64,000 bases of DNA from Hyphomicrobiales bacterium (GTDB lineage Bacteria; Pseudomonadota; Alphaproteobacteria; Rhizobiales; Rhizobiaceae). The stretch spans positions 312,439 through 376,438 of the forward strand of contig UCNG01000020.1 of the NCBI GenBank assembly GCA_900473915.1, in the 5' to 3' direction. Both the position numbers and the translations under genes were made by a program. Numbering within the stretch: position 1 is the first letter of the stretch; every line of letters starts with the position of its first letter. Under the pieces are notes generated by a model that ran no database searches, was not told the DNA's origin, and saw only the letters and a list, made by a program, of their open reading frames with translations. Positions 35,806 to 45,336 of this stretch are shown piece after piece.

Positions 35806-36508
35806 GCCGGGCCTCGCGCTGCGAGATAGCTTTATGCAGATGGACCATCATCGTGGCCGCGAAAAGCGGCGTCAGAAGGTTGACGATGGGGATCGCCATG
35901 AAGCCTGCAATCAGCAATCCGGCCAGAAAGACCGTCACGCCATAATGTGACCTGAGCGCCTTCGCTTCCGCTTCGGATCGATAGCGCATGGCCGCAAACT
36001 CGAAAAATTCCCGTCCGAGCAGATAGGCGTTGATGACGAAGAATGCGATCAGGTTGACGCCGGGTATGAACAGCATCAGCAAGGCAACAATATTGCCGAG
36101 GATGACGATGCCCAGAAATTTCAGCGAAACGATGATGGAACGGCCGGTTGGCAAGGGCGTGCCGGGAGGATCGTTCGGATAGTCTTCGCGCTCGACCACT
36201 TCCGCGACATCATCGAGAAAGAGACCTGCCACAAGTGCGGTGACGGGTGCGATCATCAATGCTAGCACAAGCGCCAGGCCAAGCCCCGCGACAATGGCCG
36301 CGATAATGCCGAGCCAACCGGCCCAATCCGGCATGCCGGGCAATATCTGCGCCATCCAGGGCCAGGCAAGGGTAAAAAAGATTTGACGGATCGCCGCCCA
36401 GAGGCCGACCAGCAACAAAAGCGTCAATCCGAGCGTCTTCCAGAAAGCCGCGCGCAATTCCGGCGTGGTCAGGCGTTTCAGGGCTTTCAGAGCAGCTTCC
36501 AAGATCAT
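35780..36508 (-). CDS. EI24/CysZ-like membrane protein
   Basis: A 242-residue protein with four to six hydrophobic segments. LTTPELRAAFWKTLGLTLLLL near the start and the later LIAFFVINAYLLGREFFEFAAMRYRS segment (about residues 165-190) are the pattern of the EI24 domain, which includes E. coli CysZ, a sulfate transporter. CysZ activity here is plausible given the sulfate-assimilation genes further on, but family members in alphaproteobacteria are mostly uncharacterised. The start at 36508 is the first Met before the conserved region. It overlaps the nth 3' end. Confidence 0.8.
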   Translation of the reverse strand: MILEAALKALKRLTTPELRAAFWKTLGLTLLLLVGLWAAIRQIFFTLAWPWMAQILPGMPDWAGWLGIIAAIVAGLGLALVLALMIAPVTALVAGLFLDDVAEVVEREDYPNDPPGTPLPTGRSIIVSLKFLGIVILGNIVALLMLFIPGVNLIAFFVINAYLLGREFFEFAAMRYRSEAEAKALRSHYGVTVFLAGLLIAGFMAIPIVNLLTPLFAATMMVHLHKAISQREARLTPAAARG

Positions 36509-36738
36509 TTTCGACCCAATTCCGACTGTGGACGAAGATGCAAATAAGTACGGCTTCGCCCCGGTACAAGCTGCACTACCCACAATGCGGAAGCGTGGCA
36601 GGGTAGCCAAAGGGGTTGCAAACGGCTAAACCCGCACGCACATGACTGCCGCATATCGGCCTGAAGCATGTCGCGGAAAGTGATGGCGATCTGTTTCTGG
36701 CGACAGGAGACTAATCAGAAGGGGAGCTTCTCGCGCTC

Positions 36739-37734
36739 ATGGCCACATTCGACGTTCTTTGCATCGGCAACGCCATTGTCGATATTCTTTCACGCACCGA
36801 TGACGCATTTCTGGAAACGAATGGTATCGTCAAAGGCGCGATGAACCTGATCGATGCGGAGCGTGCGGAACTGCTCTATAACCGGATCGCGGGGCCGGCG
36901 ACGGAAATGTCCGGCGGCAGCGCCGGAAATACGGCAGCAGGCGTGGCGAGCCTCGGCGGACGCTCTGCCTATTTCGGCAAGGTCGCGACCGATCATCTGG
37001 GCCGTGTTTTCGCGCATGATATCCGCGCACAGGGCGTTGCCTTCGATACGCGCCCGTTGGAAAACGGATCGCCGACGGCGCGCTCGATGATTTTCGTGAC
37101 GCCGGACGGCGAGCGCTCGATGAACACCTATCTCGGCGCTTGCGTCGAACTGGGACCGGAAGACGTTGAAACCTCCAAGGTGTCCGATGCGAAGGTGACC
37201 TATTTCGAAGGCTATCTGTGGGACCCGCCGCGTGCCAAGGAAGCCATCGTCATGGCCTCGAAGATCGCGCATGAGAAAAATCGCCAGATGGCGATGACGC
37301 TTTCCGATCCATTCTGTGTCGACCGGTATCGCGAGGAATTTCTGCAGCTTATGCGCACGCGCACGGTCGATATCGTCTTTGCCAATGAGGATGAGGCCAA
37401 GTCGCTCTATAAGACGAAGTCGCTTGAAACGGCGATTGCCTCCATGCGCATGGATTGCGCGCTTTCAATCATCACCCGTTCGGAAAAAGGCGCCGTCGTG
37501 GTTACGCCTGACCAGACCTTGACGGTTCCCGCCATCGAAATCGATGCCTTGGTCGACACGACCGGGGCAGGCGATCTTTACGCCGCCGGTTTCCTTTACG
37601 GTTATACGAACGACCGCTCGCTTGAGGATTGCGCCCGCCTCGGTTCACTGGCGGCAGGTCTGATCATCCAGCAGATGGGGCCGCGTCCGCAGCTCAGCCT
37701 GCAGGCGGCTGCAAGCCAGGCAGGGCTTGTATAA
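36739..37734 (+). CDS. Adenosine kinase (PfkB carbohydrate kinase family)
   Basis: A 331-residue ribokinase-type sugar/nucleoside kinase. N-terminal FDVLCIGNAIVDIL, the GGSAGNTAAGVASLGG motif (about residues 58-73), and the C-terminal signature DTTGAGDLYAAGFLYG with the catalytic Asp near 282 are present. The close similarity to the adenosine kinases of Rhizobiales (YLGACVELGPEDV, FEGYLWDPPRAKEAI) supports phosphorylation of adenosine to AMP, which would recycle adenosine arising from S-adenosylhomocysteine. It ends two bases before the convergent TRIC gene. Confidence 0.88.
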   Translation: MATFDVLCIGNAIVDILSRTDDAFLETNGIVKGAMNLIDAERAELLYNRIAGPATEMSGGSAGNTAAGVASLGGRSAYFGKVATDHLGRVFAHDIRAQGVAFDTRPLENGSPTARSMIFVTPDGERSMNTYLGACVELGPEDVETSKVSDAKVTYFEGYLWDPPRAKEAIVMASKIAHEKNRQMAMTLSDPFCVDRYREEFLQLMRTRTVDIVFANEDEAKSLYKTKSLETAIASMRMDCALSIITRSEKGAVVVTPDQTLTVPAIEIDALVDTTGAGDLYAAGFLYGYTNDRSLEDCARLGSLAAGLIIQQMGPRPQLSLQAAASQAGLV

Positions 37735-37736
37735 AA

Positions 37737-38393
37737 CTATTCAGGCCTGATGATCCGGTCGCGCTGAAGCTCTTCTTCGGTGCGTCCGGGGCGGCTTTTA
37801 TAGACCGGCAGTGTCCAGCCGAAATAAAGTGCGCCGCCGCGAATGACAAAGGCGGTCAATGCGGCTGCGATTGCACATATGGCTGGCTCAACATGCAGCC
37901 CGGCAAGCAGAACATAAAGACATGCACCCGCGAGCGAAGCCGTGACATAGATTTCACGGCGCATCAGCACGGAAGGCTCGCCAGCCACCATATCGCGCAA
38001 GATTCCGCCGAGCGTAGCTGTGGAAATGCCGGTCACGATGGCGACGGAGGGTCCGAAGCCGAGCGCCATCCCCTTGGCCGCACCCAATACCGTGTAGGCC
38101 GCCATGCCGATGGCGTCGAGCCAGAGCAGGACCCGGTAGCGCGATTCGACCATATGCGCGGTGAAATAGACAAAAATCGCTGCCAGTGTTCCCGCCAGCA
38201 GATAAGAGGGTTCCACAACCCAGAAAACCGGGGCGCCAAGCACGAGATCGCGCAATGTTCCGCCGCCAATGCCGGTGATATTGGCGAGGAAAAGAAAGCC
38301 GATAATGTCGAGCTGGCGACGCGAAGCGGCAAGAGCACCAGTCGCAGCGAAAACGAAAACGCCCGCGAAGTTCAAAAACTCAGGAATCGTCAC
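37737..38393 (-). CDS. Trimeric intracellular cation (TRIC) channel family protein
   Basis: A 218-residue membrane protein with about seven hydrophobic helices arranged as two repeats (UPF0126 domains), each carrying the glycine-rich motif GGGTLRD (about residue 44) and LGGILRD (about 128). Bacterial members form trimeric monovalent cation channels. The C-terminal tail is hydrophilic and charged (YKSRPGRTEEELQRDRI). Start and length are normal. It converges with the adenosine kinase gene with two bases between stops. Physiological role in this organism is unknown. Confidence 0.9.
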   Translation of the reverse strand: MTIPEFLNFAGVFVFAATGALAASRRQLDIIGFLFLANITGIGGGTLRDLVLGAPVFWVVEPSYLLAGTLAAIFVYFTAHMVESRYRVLLWLDAIGMAAYTVLGAAKGMALGFGPSVAIVTGISTATLGGILRDMVAGEPSVLMRREIYVTASLAGACLYVLLAGLHVEPAICAIAAALTAFVIRGGALYFGWTLPVYKSRPGRTEEELQRDRIIRPE

Positions 38394-38603
38394 GCTGCGG
38401 GTCTCCTCCAGATATACGGTGATAATTTTTCACCGGTGCGCCCCAATAGCAATATGCAAGTTATTCCAAGGCGCTGAGGCGCTCCGTTTCCTTGTTTTTG
38501 CGCATTATCTTGCGCAAAACCCTTTCGCACTTTTGCTGGAAATGCTCAGTCGTCGCGCCGGCTGAACTTGGCAGCATTGCAAACCGGATGGCCGATATGA
38601 AAA

Positions 38604-38627
38604 GAGCGGCAGACAAAGCCGCCGCTC
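38604..38627 (-). terminator. Intrinsic terminator after grpE
   Basis: On the minus strand GAGCGGC pairs with GCCGCTC across a ten-base loop and is followed by TTTTCAT. Confidence 0.8.
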
Positions 38628-38652
38628 TCGTTTCATCGGTTAGTGATTGAAA

Positions 38653-39345
38653 TCAGGCATCGCTCTCGGGAGCGGCAGCGCCATTATCGGCTGTTGCCTT
38701 CGGGCCACCCTTCGAAACACCAACCATGGCCGGGCGCAGAACCCGGTCTCCAATGGCATAACCATCCTGCACGACCTGAACGACGGTGTTGTTCGGCAGG
38801 TCCGGATTCGGCACTTCAAACATGGCCTGATGGAAATTCGGGTCGAACTTCTGGCCTTCCGGTTCCAGTTTCTTGACGCCGTGACGCTCCAGGGCGAGCA
38901 GCATGGCGCGTTTGGTCATTTCAACGCCGTCGGCGAGCGACTTCAGGCTGGCATCGGTTTCGAGAGCATCGGCAGGGATAGCCTCAAGTGCGCGGCCCAG
39001 ATTGTCGGAAACCGAAAGCATGTCGCGGGCAAAATTGGTTACGGCATAGGTGCGCGCGTCCTGCACATCCCGCTGGGTGCGCTTGCGCAGGTTTTCCATT
39101 TCCGCGGCAGCGCGCAAAAGCTGGTCCTTCAGCTCGCCATTATCCGCTTCGAGCATGGCAATCCGGTTGGCGGTTTCATCCACTTCCGCTTCGGCTTCAT
39201 CCTCGGCAGCTTCCGCACGGGCTTCGGCTTTGCGCGCCTTCAGAAAATCGTCGGCGGCACGGCTCAGCGCCTCGCGATCCCGGGGATTGTTGATATCGCG
39301 CTGCTCAAGATCGGGGTTCTGGGATTTGTTTTTTTCGTCAGCCAT
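38653..39345 (-). CDS. grpE: Nucleotide exchange factor GrpE
   Basis: A 230-residue co-chaperone that releases ADP from DnaK. After a charged disordered N-terminus there is a long coiled coil (about residues 30-95, heptads including [31 protein letters not shown]), then the beta-wing domain with [27 protein letters not shown] and [23 protein letters not shown]. Two adjacent ATGs exist; the second matches the MADEKNK start I recall in Brucella, the first is only one codon longer. It lies 106 bases downstream of hrcA on the same strand, a common hrcA-grpE arrangement. dnaK and dnaJ are not here. Confidence 0.96.
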   Translation of the reverse strand: MADEKNKSQNPDLEQRDINNPRDREALSRAADDFLKARKAEARAEAAEDEAEAEVDETANRIAMLEADNGELKDQLLRAAAEMENLRKRTQRDVQDARTYAVTNFARDMLSVSDNLGRALEAIPADALETDASLKSLADGVEMTKRAMLLALERHGVKKLEPEGQKFDPNFHQAMFEVPNPDLPNNTVVQVVQDGYAIGDRVLRPAMVGVSKGGPKATADNGAAAPESDA

Positions 39346-39451
39346 CATGCTACTTCCGTCTTGAATATCTTCTGGGGCGGATATCGAGTTTCATGTCGAT
39401 AAAATCAAGGTCTATTTTCAGGGCCTTGGTTTGTCCCGGCACGTCTGACAG

Positions 39452-40522
39452 TTACCGCAACAGCCGGGATACGATCTGGGCGGTATAGTCCACCATCGGG
39501 ACGATCCGCGCATAATTGAGCCGTGTGGGGCCGATTACCCCCAGGGCACCAATAACCCTTTGCTCGCTGTCGCGATAGGGGGCGACCACCAGCGATGAGC
39601 CGGAAAGCGAGAAAAGCTTGTTCTCCGAGCCGATGAAGATGCGCACCCCTGATCCGGCCTCGGCAAGATCGAGAAGCTGGACCATGCCGTCCTTGGTCTC
39701 CAGATCATCGAACAGATGGCGCAGGCGCTCTATGTCTTCCTGCGCATGGATGTTTTCCAGAAGGTTGGCGCGCCCGCGCACAATCAGCCGTGCCGGTTGA
39801 TCGGTTCCAGCGCCGCTCCACACCGCCAGCCCCTGGGCGACCAGTTCCTGCGACAGCTGGTCGAGTTCCTGCCGCGTTTCTTCCGTCAGCTTTTTCAGCT
39901 CCGCCTTGGCTTCGGAAAGCGTGTGACCGTGAATATGCGCATTGAGAAAATTCGACGCTTCGACAAGCTGCGAATTGCTGATGCCGGCGGGCAGGCTGAC
40001 GACGCGGTTTTCGACATCGCCATTCTGCATGACCAGCACCGCAAGCGCCCGGGTCGGCTCCAGGCGAACAAATTCGATATGTTTCAGCGCACCTTCCGCC
40101 TTGGTGGCCAGTACGAGGCCAGCGCCGCGCGACAGGCCGGAAAGAACCTGACTTGCTTCGGTAAGCACGCTTTCGACCGAATTGTTTGTGCCAGCGGAAC
40201 GAACCTGCGCTTCAATGGAGGAGCGTTCCTCCGGCGGCAGGTCGCCCACTTCCAGAAATGCATCGACAAAAAAGCGTAGTCCGATCTGCGTCGGCAGGCG
40301 TCCGGCTGAGACATGGGGCGCATAGATCAGGCCCAGATGCTCCAGATCGCTCATGACATTGCGAATGGTCGCAGGCGAAAGCGTGTGCGGCAGCAATCGC
40401 GACAGGTTGCGAGAGCCGAGCGGATCGCCATCGTTCAGATAGGTTTCCACAATCAGCCTGAAAATATCGCGCGAACGCTGGTCGAGCGAACTCAAAAGCT
40501 GGTGTTCCGGCGTTTTCATCAT
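39452..40522 (-). CDS. hrcA: Heat-inducible transcription repressor HrcA
   Basis: A 356-residue repressor that binds CIRCE palindromes, mainly controlling groESL. The N-terminal winged helix contains [27 protein letters not shown] and [19 protein letters not shown] (about residues 14-65), the middle carries [16 protein letters not shown], and the C-terminus ends with the conserved [38 protein letters not shown]. The start at 40522 gives the 356 residues I recall for Brucella; a longer open frame to 40612 lacks support. It is divergent from rph and precedes grpE. No CIRCE element was found by eye near hrcA or grpE. Confidence 0.96.
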   Translation of the reverse strand: MMKTPEHQLLSSLDQRSRDIFRLIVETYLNDGDPLGSRNLSRLLPHTLSPATIRNVMSDLEHLGLIYAPHVSAGRLPTQIGLRFFVDAFLEVGDLPPEERSSIEAQVRSAGTNNSVESVLTEASQVLSGLSRGAGLVLATKAEGALKHIEFVRLEPTRALAVLVMQNGDVENRVVSLPAGISNSQLVEASNFLNAHIHGHTLSEAKAELKKLTEETRQELDQLSQELVAQGLAVWSGAGTDQPARLIVRGRANLLENIHAQEDIERLRHLFDDLETKDGMVQLLDLAEAGSGVRIFIGSENKLFSLSGSSLVVAPYRDSEQRVIGALGVIGPTRLNYARIVPMVDYTAQIVSRLLR

Positions 40523-40711
40523 AATATGGTCGCGAACTCTAGAAATAGAACACGACAAATATAAGGGCGCAAGCCAAAGCGTCAAAGGCTTTAGCTCCAT
40601 CCTGACAGGCATCTCAACATCTGTGTCGGTTTTTCGGGGCAGATGGCTTTCTATTTGTGAGCGGGGGGCCTAAAAAGTCGCACCGGAAAAATTGAATCGA
40701 GGAATTCCCTA

Positions 40712-41428
40712 ATGCGTCCATCCAAGCGTGCAGCCGACGAAATGCGCGCCGTCTCGTTCGAGCGCGGCATCTCCAAACATGCGGAAGGCTCCTGCCTCGT
40801 CAAGTTTGGCGACACGCACGTCTTGTGCACGGCGAGCCTTGAGGAAAAGGTGCCGGGCTGGATGCGCAATACGGGCAAGGGCTGGGTCACGGCGGAATAT
40901 GGCATGCTGCCGCGTTCGACCGGCGACCGCATGCGCCGCGAAGCCGCCGCTGGCAAGCAGGGCGGGCGCACGCAGGAAATCCAGCGCCTGATCGGACGAA
41001 GCCTCCGCGCCGTTGTCGACATGCAGGCGCTCGGCGAAGTGCAGATCACGGTGGACTGCGACGTCATTCAGGCCGATGGCGGCACCCGCACGGCGGCAAT
41101 CACCGGCGGCTGGGTGGCGCTTCATGAATGCCTGCGCTGGATGGAAGCGCGCCAGATGGTGCGTGTCGAAAAGGTCCTGAAAGACCATATTGCTGCGATT
41201 TCGTGCGGTATCTACGAGGGCGTGCCTGTGCTCGACCTGGACTATGCCGAAGATTCCGTCGCCGAAACCGACAGCAATTTCGTGATGACCGGCAAGGGCG
41301 GGATCGTTGAAATTCAGGGAACGGCGGAAGGCGCGCCTTTTTCGGAAGAAGAGTTCGCCAGCCTGATGAAGCTTGCACGCGGCGGCATCGATCGTCTTGT
41401 GTCCTTGCAGAAAATGGCGGTGGCTTAA
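40712..41428 (+). CDS. rph: Ribonuclease PH
   Basis: A 238-residue phosphorolytic 3'-exoribonuclease that trims tRNA precursors. [19 protein letters not shown] at the start, [19 protein letters not shown], the RRE-x-A phosphate-site region [31 protein letters not shown] (about residues 75-105), and [23 protein letters not shown] are all intact. Unlike E. coli K-12, no frameshift is present. The gene is divergent from hrcA, with 189 bases holding both promoters. VOC, rdgB and hemW follow on the same strand, an rph-rdgB-hemW order conserved in Rhizobiales. Confidence 0.97.
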   Translation: MRPSKRAADEMRAVSFERGISKHAEGSCLVKFGDTHVLCTASLEEKVPGWMRNTGKGWVTAEYGMLPRSTGDRMRREAAAGKQGGRTQEIQRLIGRSLRAVVDMQALGEVQITVDCDVIQADGGTRTAAITGGWVALHECLRWMEARQMVRVEKVLKDHIAAISCGIYEGVPVLDLDYAEDSVAETDSNFVMTGKGGIVEIQGTAEGAPFSEEEFASLMKLARGGIDRLVSLQKMAVA

Positions 41429-41512
41429 GCTATTTGCAGCCGAACAGGACGACTTTTGGAACAGGCTCTGATAGGACAGTGCCTGCTCCATCTCAATGAG
41501 GAGACCTGATCC

Positions 41513-41923
41513 ATGCGTGCCGCCCGCATTCTTGAAACCGCGCTCTATGTCCGCGATGTCGCCGAGGCGATAGAGTTCTATCAGGGAACGATGGGGCTGG
41601 AGCCGGTTGGGAAAGTCAGCGACCGCAACGCTTCCTTCCGCTGCGGCGAAGGCATATTGCTTCTCTTCAAGGCGGAAGAAACCTTGAAGCCGCCATTGCC
41701 CGGTCATCTGCCCGTGCCAACGCATGGCACGACGGGGCCGGGTCATGTATGTTTTGCCGCAAGCCGCGCCGAGATCGACGGCTGGCGGAAACATCTGGAA
41801 CAACATGGCGTCGCCATTGAGGCCGAGTTCGATTGGCCCAACGGCGCGCATTCGATTTATTTCCGTGATCCATCCGGCAATTCGCTGGAGATCGCTGAAC
41901 CGAAATTATGGGCTAGAGCATGA
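41513..41923 (+). CDS. VOC family (glyoxalase/dioxygenase superfamily) protein
   Basis: A 136-residue protein with a paired beta-alpha-beta-beta-beta layout. The first module begins [26 protein letters not shown], the second has [24 protein letters not shown] and ends [14 protein letters not shown], the usual VOC metal-site ending. His in GPGHVCF and Glu in LEIAEP are likely ligands. The reaction is unknown; glyoxalase, fosfomycin-resistance and dioxygenase proteins share this fold. A palindromic repeat begins within the last codons and provides the stop, so the final three residues (ARA or RA) are repeat-derived. Confidence 0.88.
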   Translation: MRAARILETALYVRDVAEAIEFYQGTMGLEPVGKVSDRNASFRCGEGILLLFKAEETLKPPLPGHLPVPTHGTTGPGHVCFAASRAEIDGWRKHLEQHGVAIEAEFDWPNGAHSIYFRDPSGNSLEIAEPKLWARA

Positions 41924-41963
41924 TCCCGAAAAGTGGGAACCGGTTTTCGGAAAAGATTATGCG
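41914..41963. repeat. Rhizobiales palindromic repeat at the VOC-rdgB junction
   Basis: TAGAGCATGATCCCGAAAAG followed by TGGGAACCGGTTTTCGG has arms CCGAAAA (41926-41932) and TTTTCGG (41944-41950). I recognise this as a widespread repeat of rhizobial and related genomes. It supplies the TGA stop of the VOC gene and fills most of the spacer to rdgB. Confidence 0.85.
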
Positions 41964-41984
41964 ATGTTAAAACAGGTCATGAAA

Positions 41985-42647
41985 ATGAGAACGCTGGAAA
42001 AGGGCAAGCTGATCGTTGCCTCGCACAATGCAGGCAAGCTCAAGGAATTTGACGGGCTGATCGGCCCGTTCGGTTTTGAGGTCAGCTCGGTTGCCGCTCT
42101 CGGTCTTCCTGAACCCGATGAAACGGGCACAACATTTGAGGAAAACGCCTATATCAAGGCGCTTGCGGCGGCAGAAGCCACCGGCCTGCCCGCCTTGTCC
42201 GACGATTCCGGCATGATGGTCGATGCGCTTGACGGCGATCCCGGCGTCTACACCGCAAACTGGGCCGAGACCGAGGACGGTACGCGCGATTTCGATATGG
42301 CGATGCAGAAGGTCGAGAACCTGCTGCGGGAAAAGGGCGCCTTTGAACCGCAGCAGCGTAAGGCACGCTTCGTATCGGTTATCTGCCTTGCCTGGCCGGA
42401 TGGCGAGGCGGAATATTTTCGTGGTGAAGTTGAGGGCACAATGGTCTGGCCGCCGCGCGGCACGACCGGCTTCGGTTTCGATCCGATTTTCCTGCCCGAT
42501 GGCTATGAAAAGACCTTTGGCGAAATGACCGCCGATGAAAAGCATGGCTGGAAGCCGGGCGACGCTTCGGCCCTGTCGCACCGTGCGCGTGCCTTCAAGC
42601 TTTTTGCCGAAAAGGCGCTCGACGTGGAGCAGGCCTCCGCGAAATGA
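41985..42647 (+). CDS. rdgB: Non-canonical purine NTP pyrophosphatase (ITPase/XTPase)
   Basis: A 220-residue Ham1/RdgB enzyme hydrolysing dITP and XTP to keep them out of DNA and RNA. Conserved parts: [14 protein letters not shown] near the start, [36 protein letters not shown] with the catalytic Asp, [24 protein letters not shown], and the specificity loop [23 protein letters not shown]. Several in-frame ATGs exist; MRTLEKGKL at 41985 matches the Brucella start I recall, and earlier ones lie in or beside the palindromic repeat. The stop overlaps the hemW start by four bases. Confidence 0.95.
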   Translation: MRTLEKGKLIVASHNAGKLKEFDGLIGPFGFEVSSVAALGLPEPDETGTTFEENAYIKALAAAEATGLPALSDDSGMMVDALDGDPGVYTANWAETEDGTRDFDMAMQKVENLLREKGAFEPQQRKARFVSVICLAWPDGEAEYFRGEVEGTMVWPPRGTTGFGFDPIFLPDGYEKTFGEMTADEKHGWKPGDASALSHRARAFKLFAEKALDVEQASAK

Positions 42648-43858
42648 ACAAGCTGTTTCCCCCTTTGCAGGAAAAAAATGCTGCCAGCGCGATCCCTATC
42701 GCGCGGGTAAACGGGGAAAATGCATTTGGCGTTTATGTGCATTGGCCGTTCTGTCTGGCCAAATGCCCTTATTGCGACTTCAACAGCCATGTCCGTCACA
42801 AGCCGGTGGATCAGGCGCGTTTTTCCGAAGCGTTTCGCCGCGAAATGGAAACGCTGCGCGAACGCACCGGGCCGCGCACCGTCACCAGCATTTTTCTGGG
42901 CGGCGGCACGCCATCGCTGATGCAGCCCGAAACGGTGGGCGCGCTGCTCGACAGCATTGCCTCGCATTGGTCTGTTGCGCCGGACATCGAAGTGACGCTT
43001 GAGGCCAACCCGACCAGCGTGGAGGCCGACCGTTTTCGCGGCTATCGCGCTGCGGGCGTCAACCGCGTGTCGCTCGGCATTCAGGCGCTCAACGATCCCG
43101 ATCTGCGCCGTCTCGGGCGCATGCATTCGGTGGAAGAGGCAAAAGCGGCCATTCGCCTGGCGCGCGAGATTTTCCCGCGCCTGTCCTTCGATCTGATTTA
43201 TGCGCGCCCGAACCAAACCATTGAGGCCTGGCGCGAGGAGTTGAAGGAAGCAATCGGGCTCGCCGCCGATCATCTGTCGCTCTATCAGCTGACGATTGAG
43301 GAAGGCACGCAGTTCTATAATCTCTGGAAGGCGGGCAAGCTGACGACGCCTGAGCCGGATCACGCCGCAGCGCTTTATGAGGAAACGCAAAGGGTGACGG
43401 CGGAGCATGGTCTTCCCGCCTATGAGATTTCCAACCATGCCGTGCCGGGGCGCGAGTCGCAGCACAATCTGGTCTATTGGCGCTATGGGCAATATGTCGG
43501 CATCGGTCCGGGCGCGCACGGGCGCTTCGTGGAAAACGATGTGCGCACCGTGACCATGACCGAAAAACACCCGGAAACCTGGCTGGACAAGGTTGAACGC
43601 AGTGGCCACGGCATTATCGAGGAAGAATACCTCGATGGCGGGCAGGAAGGCGACGAGTTCCTGATGATGGGGCTGCGCTTACGCGAAGGTATCGATCTTG
43701 CCCGTTATGAGCGGCTGTCCGGCCATGCGATAGACGAGAAGCGACTGGCGAAATTGATTGCCGAAGGCATGATCGAGCCGATGGGCGGCAGCATCATTCG
43801 CGCAACGCCGGACGGTGCGCTGGTGCTGGATGCGCTGGTCGCTGATCTCGCGGCATAA
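42644..43858 (+). CDS. hemW: Radical SAM family heme chaperone HemW
   Basis: A 404-residue protein formerly called a coproporphyrinogen dehydrogenase-like enzyme. It has the radical-SAM cluster C-x3-C-x2-C in [13 protein letters not shown] (about residues 38-50), the GGGTPSLM motif, the heme-ligand type [22 protein letters not shown] region (about 275-295), and a C-terminal HemN_C domain. The following Cys found in true HemN is absent after CPYCDF, which fits HemW. It transfers heme to respiratory proteins rather than decarboxylating coproporphyrinogen. It is coupled to rdgB (ATGA overlap). Confidence 0.94.
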   Translation: MNKLFPPLQEKNAASAIPIARVNGENAFGVYVHWPFCLAKCPYCDFNSHVRHKPVDQARFSEAFRREMETLRERTGPRTVTSIFLGGGTPSLMQPETVGALLDSIASHWSVAPDIEVTLEANPTSVEADRFRGYRAAGVNRVSLGIQALNDPDLRRLGRMHSVEEAKAAIRLAREIFPRLSFDLIYARPNQTIEAWREELKEAIGLAADHLSLYQLTIEEGTQFYNLWKAGKLTTPEPDHAAALYEETQRVTAEHGLPAYEISNHAVPGRESQHNLVYWRYGQYVGIGPGAHGRFVENDVRTVTMTEKHPETWLDKVERSGHGIIEEEYLDGGQEGDEFLMMGLRLREGIDLARYERLSGHAIDEKRLAKLIAEGMIEPMGGSIIRATPDGALVLDALVADLAA

Positions 43859-43868
43859 AGGATAAGCA

Positions 43869-44780
43869 ATGACTGATGATACGGGCGAGGGGCGGCGGGA
43901 ATATGTGGTGGGCGGCACGACGATGCGCGCCCGGCCGCTGGAGCCCGCACTTTACATCGTCTCTACACCGATCGGCAATCTTGGCGACATGACGTTGCGC
44001 GGGATCGAAACGCTGGCTTCTGTCGATATTCTGGCCTGTGAGGATACGCGTGTGACCCGCGTTCTCCTCGACCGTTACGGCATTTCTCGCCGTCCGATCA
44101 GCTATCACGAACACAACGCCGCCGAGGCTGGAGAAAAGCTGATTGCGGCGCTGACGGCGGGTAAAAGCGTTGCGCTGGTGTCCGATGCGGGAACGCCACT
44201 CGTTTCCGATCCGGGCTTTCGTCTGGTCGGCGAAGCGCGCGAGGCGGGTATTCGGGTTGTCCCCATTCCAGGCGCTTCCGCCGTTCTGGCAGCCCTTGCC
44301 GCTTCAGGCCTGCCGACCGACGCCTTCATGTTCTGCGGTTTCCTGCCGTCCAAACATGGCCAACGGCTGTCGAAGCTTGAAAGCTTGAAAGCAATAGATG
44401 CCACGCTGGTATTCTACGAGTCGCCCAACCGTACCGCTGCAACACTGGCCGACATGGCTGCTGCTTTCGGAGCGGAGCGGGCAGGCGCGCTCTGCCGTGA
44501 ATTGACCAAGGCCTATGAAACCGTTGTCACGGCATCGCTTGGTGAACTGGCGGCCCGGTTCGACGGTGAGGATCGTATTCGCGGTGAGATCGTGCTGCTG
44601 GTCGGCCCGCCAGCCGGCGATGCTGTGCCGCAAAGCGAGGAAGATATCGACAGGCTGCTTCTGTCGCTTGCCGCTGAACTGCCGCCATCCAAGGCCGCAG
44701 GCGAGGCGGCGCGCATGACCGGCGGTCAGAAATCGGTTCTCTATCAGCGCCTCATGCAACTGAAATCGGAGCAGCGATGA
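43869..44780 (+). CDS. rsmI: 16S rRNA (cytidine-1402-2'-O)-methyltransferase
   Basis: A 303-residue tetrapyrrole-methylase-fold enzyme. [37 protein letters not shown] (about residues 28-65) is the RsmI signature, followed by [43 protein letters not shown] and FCGFLP. It methylates the ribose of C1402 in the ribosomal P site. The start at 43869 follows AAGGATAAG; about 25 extra residues precede the core. It overlaps yraN by four bases, the usual rsmI-yraN pair. Confidence 0.95.
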   Translation: MTDDTGEGRREYVVGGTTMRARPLEPALYIVSTPIGNLGDMTLRGIETLASVDILACEDTRVTRVLLDRYGISRRPISYHEHNAAEAGEKLIAALTAGKSVALVSDAGTPLVSDPGFRLVGEAREAGIRVVPIPGASAVLAALAASGLPTDAFMFCGFLPSKHGQRLSKLESLKAIDATLVFYESPNRTAATLADMAAAFGAERAGALCRELTKAYETVVTASLGELAARFDGEDRIRGEIVLLVGPPAGDAVPQSEEDIDRLLLSLAAELPPSKAAGEAARMTGGQKSVLYQRLMQLKSEQR

Positions 44781-45157
44781 CCGATCTCCGCGAGAAAAAG
44801 CGAACTGCTTTCTTTCGCGGACACAGCGCCGAACGCATGGCCGCTCTGGTGCTGCTTCTGAAAGGTTTTCGCATCGTCGCACGGCGTTATCGGACACGGC
44901 TCGGCGAAATCGATCTGATCGCCCGGCGCGGCAATCTGGTGCTCATCGTCGAGGTCAAGGCGCGGCGCAGTCTGGAAGCCGCGCACCTCGCTGTCACGCC
45001 TGAGGCCATGCACCGCATCGAAGCCGCCGCCGATCTCTGGCTGCAACGCCAGTCCGATCATGCCCGCCTGTCGCTGCGTTTCGATCTGATTGCCGTATTG
45101 CCGCGACGATGGCCGAAGCATGTTCCTGCATTCTTCACGAGCGGCAATTACTTATAA
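44777..45157 (+). CDS. yraN: YraN family (UPF0102) endonuclease-like protein
   Basis: A 126-residue protein with the PD-(D/E)XK-like core [23 protein letters not shown] (E-x-D ... E-x-K, about residues 43-65), preceded by [28 protein letters not shown]0102 members are predicted nucleases tied to recombination or RNA processing; the function is not established. It is translationally coupled to rsmI. It ends with SGNYL and is followed by a 180-base AT-richer spacer before cysG, so it closes the rdgB-hemW-rsmI-yraN series. Confidence 0.92.
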   Translation: MTDLREKKRTAFFRGHSAERMAALVLLLKGFRIVARRYRTRLGEIDLIARRGNLVLIVEVKARRSLEAAHLAVTPEAMHRIEAAADLWLQRQSDHARLSLRFDLIAVLPRRWPKHVPAFFTSGNYL

Positions 45158-45183
45158 GTCTATGTAAATCCTATAAAAATTGT

Positions 45184-45199
45184 AGGGTATATTTACCCT
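45184..45199. promoter_or_regulatory. Palindrome upstream of cysG, possible operator
   Basis: AGGGTA-TATT-TACCCT is a perfect six-base-arm palindrome about 140 bases above cysG in an AT-rich stretch. It could be a repressor site for the sulfite-reduction operon; the regulator is unknown. Confidence 0.4.
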
Positions 45200-45336
45200 G
45201 CTTTCGGGAATGAAAATCCTGCAATTGCCTGATTTGAGAAAAAGTGATGCGCGGCGAGATTTTCGCACGCAAGCCCGTTTCTTATAAAATTGCGCCGCTC
45301 AAAGGATAATGGCGCCATCTCAAAAGGATGGTGCTC

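Noticed and set aside
39346-40711. CIRCE element controlling hrcA or grpE
   Set aside because: No TTAGCACTC/GAGTGCTAA pair is seen in the spacers before grpE or between hrcA and rph.
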